Shown here piece after piece: positions 60,573-64,000 of a DNA stretch of 64,000 nucleotides. The translations under genes were made by a program, and so were the position numbers. Source of the stretch: Bog-756 sp963713625 (GTDB lineage: Bacteria; Actinomycetota; Acidimicrobiia; Acidimicrobiales; RAAP-2); contig CAVQMN010000011.1 of NCBI GenBank assembly GCA_963713625.1, forward strand, positions 372,001 through 436,000, in the 5' to 3' direction. Below the pieces are notes generated by a model. It searched no databases and was not told the origin of the DNA. It saw only the letters and a program-made list of their open reading frames with translations. Position 1 is the stretch's first letter. Every line of letters begins with the position of its first letter.

Positions 60573-61166
60573 ATGAGCGAAAATCATCCGCAGGTACCAC
60601 AAGACGTGGTGCGATCCGATCCATTTCCGGCAATCAGCCAACGGCGCCGCCGGGGAGTACAGGTGACGAGCGCCGCGGCGATCGCGTTGGGATTGATCCT
60701 GACCGGTAGTTCGGCCGCAGGTGCGGCGACCTCGAATACACCGACAAGCCCGTCGGCTTCGGCGGCCAAATCTGGTCAGCGGCCCTTCGACGGTGCCAGG
60801 CCGGCAGCTGTGGGCACGGTGAAGTCGATCGGAGACGGCACGTTCACCGTCCTGGCCCACGACGGCACCACCATGACGGTTGACGTCGACAGCTCGACGA
60901 CGTACTTCGATCCGGGTGTCAGTTCGCCGAACATTGCTTCGGTGACGGTCGGTGAGCAAGTGGCCGTCTTCGGGTCCGGCACGACCGAGTCGGTGACCGC
61001 GACCCGGGTGGCCATCGGCCGGCCACCGGTCAGCGGCACCGGCGGACCGGGGGGAGGGGCTGGACCGGGGAGCGGGCCGGGAAATGGTCCGGGGAACGGC
61101 CCCGGTGGGAACCCGGGACACGGCACCGGTAAGTCGCCGGCACTCGGTGCCGGTCCACCCGGATAG
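60573..61166 (+). CDS. Exported DUF5666-domain protein
   Basis: A 197-aa exported protein. A basic stretch (RRRRGVQVTSAAA) and hydrophobic segment (IALGLILTGSSAAGAAT) form a signal peptide. The middle is a DUF5666-like beta-barrel, VGTVKSIGDGTFTVLAHDGT and TTMTVDVDSSTTYFD, and the tail is Gly/Pro-rich (GPGNGPGNGPGGNPGHGTG). ATG 60573 has AAGGAG 6 nt upstream, which decides the start over ATG-like codons at 60543. Function unknown; such proteins sit in the envelope. Confidence 0.85.
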   Translation: MSENHPQVPQDVVRSDPFPAISQRRRRGVQVTSAAAIALGLILTGSSAAGAATSNTPTSPSASAAKSGQRPFDGARPAAVGTVKSIGDGTFTVLAHDGTTMTVDVDSSTTYFDPGVSSPNIASVTVGEQVAVFGSGTTESVTATRVAIGRPPVSGTGGPGGGAGPGSGPGNGPGNGPGGNPGHGTGKSPALGAGPPG

Positions 61167-61232
61167 GCGATCCGGTGGGCCAGGGCCGGCCCCGGGCGTG
61201 CGGTCCGACCGGCCGGAGGCCATTCTGTAACC

Positions 61233-61526
61233 GTGATGCACGCCTGCACCCTGGTCCTCGAGCTGCACATCCCGGAGAGCGGTTCACTCAAAGCCAAGCG
61301 AGCTGTCGTCAAGCATGTGGTCGAGACCTGCAGGTCGCGGTTCGGTGTTGCCGCTGCTGAAGTCAGCTACCAGAATCGGTGGCAGCGTGCAGAGGTGGGT
61401 TTCGCCACAGTCTCCGGATCCCCCGACCAGGTGGTGAAGGTCCTCGACGCGGTCGAGCGTTTCGTCTGGTCCCAACCGGGCGTGGAGGTATTGAGCGGCA
61501 GCCGCTGTTGGTTCGAACCCGACTGA
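61233..61526 (+). CDS. DUF503 protein
   Basis: A 97-aa protein of DUF503 (YlxP-like), often found next to ribosome-binding factor genes in other bacteria but alone here. It has ACTLVLELHIPESGSLKAKR with the conserved SLKxKR, then VSYQNRWQRAEVGFATVSG. ATG 61236 directly after GTG 61233 is an alternative. The exact role is not established; no RbfA gene lies nearby. Confidence 0.92.
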   Translation: MMHACTLVLELHIPESGSLKAKRAVVKHVVETCRSRFGVAAAEVSYQNRWQRAEVGFATVSGSPDQVVKVLDAVERFVWSQPGVEVLSGSRCWFEPD

Positions 61527-61592
61527 CCGAGGTCGCCGAGGCCACCGATGCGTGTGGGGCGATCCGGGTGACCTTGCCGTAGCCTCTCGGAC

Positions 61593-62408
61593 ATGCCCAC
61601 CCTTCCTGAGCTGCTGCAGGACCTCGACGACGAGTTCGCCGACGCTCGCCGCCTGGTTTCGCGGTTGGACTCGGCCGATGCTGCCTGGGACCAGGCCACG
61701 CCGGCGCCGGGCTGGGCGGTTCGCGACCAGGTCAGCCATCTGGCTTTCTTCGACGATGCCGGGCGCCAGGCCCTGGTCGACCCGCTGGGGTTCTCCGCCG
61801 AAGCAGAGCGAGCGATGGCACGGTCGGGGGATCCGATGCAGGAGCATCTGGACAAAGGGCGGGCCATGGACGGAGACGAGCTCCTTGGCTGGTGGGATCG
61901 TGGCCACGCTGGAATGATGCGTGAACTTTCGGTCGCCGATCCGACGGCCAGAGTCCCCTGGTACGGGCCGCCGATGGGTGTGATGTCGTTTGTCTCGGCA
62001 CGATTGATGGAGACATGGGCTCACGGCCAGGACATTGCCGATGCACTGGGTGCACAGCGGGCACCGACCGACCGTCTCCGTCATGTGGCCCATCTGGGGG
62101 TCCGGGCCAGGCCGTTCTCGTACCTGGTCCACGGTCTCGATGTCCCACCCGGCCGCATCGACGTGACCCTGACAGCTCCTTCCGGAGGAGCGTGGCACTG
62201 GGAGATCGGCTCGCCCGAGCAGGGTGAGCAGCCGGCGGAGGTCACCGGCCCGGCCTTCGACTTCTGCCTCGTGGTCACGCAGCGCAGCAACGTGGCTGAT
62301 ACCGGGCTGACCATCACGGGCGACCGTGCCCGCCAGTGGATGTCCATCGCCCAGGCCTTCGCCGGTCCGCCGGGCGAAGGCCGTCATCCTCGCAACCATC
62401 CCACATGA
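61593..62408 (+). CDS. TIGR03084-type mycothiol/DinB-fold protein
   Basis: A 271-aa actinobacterial metal-binding protein of the TIGR03084 group, with an N-terminal maleylpyruvate isomerase-like DinB bundle. The metal histidines are in GWAVRDQVSHLAFFDD and METWAHGQDIADAL. The C-terminal domain (from about residue 180, VHGLDVPPGRIDVTLTAPSG) resembles the SCP2/MDMPI_C fold. Family members are predicted to use mycothiol as cofactor. Converges on the threonine aldolase gene with 27 nt between stops. Confidence 0.92.
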   Translation: MPTLPELLQDLDDEFADARRLVSRLDSADAAWDQATPAPGWAVRDQVSHLAFFDDAGRQALVDPLGFSAEAERAMARSGDPMQEHLDKGRAMDGDELLGWWDRGHAGMMRELSVADPTARVPWYGPPMGVMSFVSARLMETWAHGQDIADALGAQRAPTDRLRHVAHLGVRARPFSYLVHGLDVPPGRIDVTLTAPSGGAWHWEIGSPEQGEQPAEVTGPAFDFCLVVTQRSNVADTGLTITGDRARQWMSIAQAFAGPPGEGRHPRNHPT

Positions 62409-62435
62409 CCGGCACCCGGATCGGGGTGATGACGG

Positions 62436-63479
62436 CTACCGGTCTGTGGCCGACAATTCTCCAGCCGCGGCCACGAGTCCGTCGACGTCCTCCTCTGATG
62501 TGTCGAACGAGGCCATCCAACGGACCACGCCCGTCTCCTCGTCCCATACATAGAAGGGATAGCGTTTTTGCAGCGCCTCGGTCACATCCGGGGGGAGGGC
62601 GGCGAACACCCCGTTGGCCTCGACCGGATAGGCCAATCTGACCCCGGGGATAGAGGACATCCCGTCGGCCAACCTTCTGGCCATGCGGTTGGCATGGCCG
62701 GCGTTCTTCTGCCAGAGGTCGTCGGTCAGGAGTGCGGTGAACTGAGCCGACATGAAACGCATCTTCGAGGCCAGCTGCATCGACTGCTTGCGAAGGTAGC
62801 GAAGGGCTGGCTGGTTCTCCGGGCGAAACGAGATGACGGCCTCCGCACCCATGGCGCCGTTCTTGGTCCCGCCGTAGGAGAGGACGTCGACTCCCACGGA
62901 CGACCCGAACGCTCCTAACGGGGCATCGAGAAAGGCGGCCGCATTCGACAACCGAGCCCCGTCCAGATGGAGCCACATCCCGCGGTGGTGAGCCCAGTCG
63001 GCGAGGGCTTCGATCTCATGCAGGCGATAGCAGGTTCCCACCTCGGTGGACTGGGTGATCGACACCACCTTGGGTTGCACGCGGTGTTCGTCGCCGACGC
63101 CGTTGACCGCCGCCTCCGCCAGCTCGGGGGTGAGTTTTCCGTCAGGTGTGACCACCGGGATGAGCTTGCTTCCCAAAAATCTCTCCGGAGCGCCGCATTC
63201 GTCCACATAGATGTGGGCTTCCGCCGAGCAGATCACCGCTTCGAACGGCCGCAGGAGCGATTGAAGCCCCACCACGTTGGCCCCGGTCCCGTTGAAGACA
63301 ATGAAGACCTCAGCCTCGTGGCCGAAGTGCTCTTTGAAAAGGCCGACGGCGTGCCCGGTCACCGGATCGTCCCCGTAGGAGGACACGTGGTCGACATTGG
63401 CCTCGACGATGGCAGCCAGCACATCGGGGTGCACACCGGACCAGTTGTCACTGGCGAACGTCCGGTCTGTGGCGGTCAT
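62436..63479 (-). CDS. Threonine aldolase family PLP enzyme
   Basis: A 347-aa PLP-dependent fold-type I lyase of the low-specificity L-threonine aldolase family. It has FASDNWSGVHPDVL, IVFNGTGANVVGL, and MWLHLDGARLSNAAAF (PLP-binding Asp) and the Schiff-base lysine in VLSYGGTKNGAMGAEAVI. It would split threonine or allo-threonine to glycine and acetaldehyde. Start ATG 63479 has GAGAGGAG 4 nt upstream, which rules out longer frames to 63632. It is 10 nt downstream of the ABC-F gene and probably co-transcribed with it. Confidence 0.95.
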   Translation of the reverse strand: MTATDRTFASDNWSGVHPDVLAAIVEANVDHVSSYGDDPVTGHAVGLFKEHFGHEAEVFIVFNGTGANVVGLQSLLRPFEAVICSAEAHIYVDECGAPERFLGSKLIPVVTPDGKLTPELAEAAVNGVGDEHRVQPKVVSITQSTEVGTCYRLHEIEALADWAHHRGMWLHLDGARLSNAAAFLDAPLGAFGSSVGVDVLSYGGTKNGAMGAEAVISFRPENQPALRYLRKQSMQLASKMRFMSAQFTALLTDDLWQKNAGHANRMARRLADGMSSIPGVRLAYPVEANGVFAALPPDVTEALQKRYPFYVWDEETGVVRWMASFDTSEEDVDGLVAAAGELSATDR

Positions 63480-63489
63480 GGGACTCCTC

Positions 63490-64000
63490 TCAGCTGCGGG
63501 CCAACGGCTTATACCGGATCCGATGGGGCTGGTCCGCATCGACCCCGAGCCGCTTCTTGCGGTCCGCCTCGTAGTCGCTGAAGTTCCCCTCCCACCACCG
63601 GACCTCGGAGTCCCCTTCGAAGGCCAGCACATGGGTGGCGATCCGGTCGAGGAACCATCGGTCGTGGCTGATGACCACGACGCATCCCGGAAAGCTCAGG
63701 AGGCCCTCCTCCAGGGCCCGGAGGGTGTCGACATCGAGGTCGTTGGTGGGTTCGTCGAGGAGGAGAACGTTGCCCCCGCTCTTCAGCACCTTGGCCAGCT
63801 GGACCCGGTTCCGCTCGCCACCCGAGAGCTCCCCGACCTTTTTCTGCTGGTCACTTCCGGTGAAGCCGAAACTGGCCACGTAGGCCCGCCCGTGCAGCTC
63901 GCGTTGCCCGACGACGATCCTGTCCTCACCGCCGGTGATCTCGTCGAAGACGGTGGCGTCGCCGGTGAGCTCCTCACGCGATTGGTCGACATAGGCCAGC
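63490..64000 (-). CDS. ettA: EttA-type ABC-F protein, 5' end outside window
   Basis: C-terminal part (170 residues) of an ABC-F ATPase of the EttA type, a ribosome-associated translation factor. The frame is open to the right edge. The second ATPase domain shows the signature VGELSGGERNRVQLAKVL, Walker B LLLDEPTNDLDVDTL and the switch VISHDRWFLDRIATHVLAFE, followed by the EttA-typical EGNFSDYEADRKKRLG. The upstream stretch VDQSREELTGDATVFDEITG also fits. The threonine aldolase gene follows 10 nt downstream. Confidence 0.93.
   Translation of the reverse strand, partial: LAYVDQSREELTGDATVFDEITGGEDRIVVGQRELHGRAYVASFGFTGSDQQKKVGELSGGERNRVQLAKVLKSGGNVLLLDEPTNDLDVDTLRALEEGLLSFPGCVVVISHDRWFLDRIATHVLAFEGDSEVRWWEGNFSDYEADRKKRLGVDADQPHRIRYKPLARS

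Overview
The window is a chromosomal segment of a high-GC actinobacterium. Supporting signs are frequent GTG starts, mycothiol-type DinB-fold proteins (5010-5528, 61593-62408), a DUF2510 protein, LpqC-like and other lipoproteins, and small zinc-ribbon proteins. An uncultured member of Acidimicrobiia is my best guess, but no rRNA or marker phylogeny is available here.

Layout. 1-9.7 kb: carboxylesterase (cut by the left edge), a tRNA-like gene with anticodon UAA and a short variable loop, an acetyltransferase/HAD pair, DinB protein, arylsulfatase, LpqC-like esterase, DUF2510 protein and a small membrane protein. 9.7-15 kb: two paralogous small zinc-ribbon genes bracket a frameshifted family-2 glycosyltransferase and a membrane-anchored EEP phosphatase; much of this stretch is non-coding or decayed. 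15-36 kb: an accessory surface-glycan locus with lower and uneven GC, IS630 relics and gene fragments. It holds a 734-aa membrane protein, a GT-C glycosyltransferase, three GT4 glycosyltransferases, a flippase, two TupA-like ATP-grasp enzymes, an AspH-PDZ fusion, two O-methyltransferases (one frameshifted) and two GH5 hydrolases. The GH5/methyltransferase pairs are divergent gene pairs placed as mirror images on both sides of the glycosyltransferase core, with an ATP-grasp gene on the inner side of each. A third copy of the GH5 3' end and its flank lies between them.

36-45 kb: a PH-like gene with a 44-aa gene upstream, an IS256-family element with a frameshifted transposase, then three exported proteins (two small SipW/TasA-like ones and a larger one with IPT/TIG-like repeats and a pentapeptide tail), each module followed by a strong hairpin. 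An amidase with a 42-residue repeat array follows. 45-50 kb: VOC protein, frameshifted GH1 beta-glucosidase, universal stress protein, Smr-domain protein, an amidase that has lost a zinc-ligand histidine, and a peptidoglycan-binding lipoprotein. 50-64 kb: P450 (preceded by a coupled 38-codon ORF), enoyl-CoA hydratase, DECR-like SDR, agarase-like hydrolase, acyl-CoA dehydrogenase, trpD, DnaQ/GIY-YIG fusion, zinc ribbon, thioredoxin-like protein, an orphan mobile mystery protein A with palindromic operators, DUF5666, DUF503, mycothiol-type protein, threonine aldolase, and an EttA-type ABC-F protein cut by the right edge.

How it works together. The 15-36 kb genes can build, export and decorate a surface polysaccharide: GTs make the chain, the flippase exports lipid-linked units, ATP-grasp enzymes could add amino acids or peptides, methyltransferases cap or tailor, and exported GH5 enzymes trim. 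The 36-50 kb genes look like envelope proteins and wall-remodelling amidases. Four genes (GT2, methyltransferase copy B, IS256 transposase, GH1) are each broken by a single-base shift with all motifs otherwise intact, so consensus sequencing error must be weighed against true decay.
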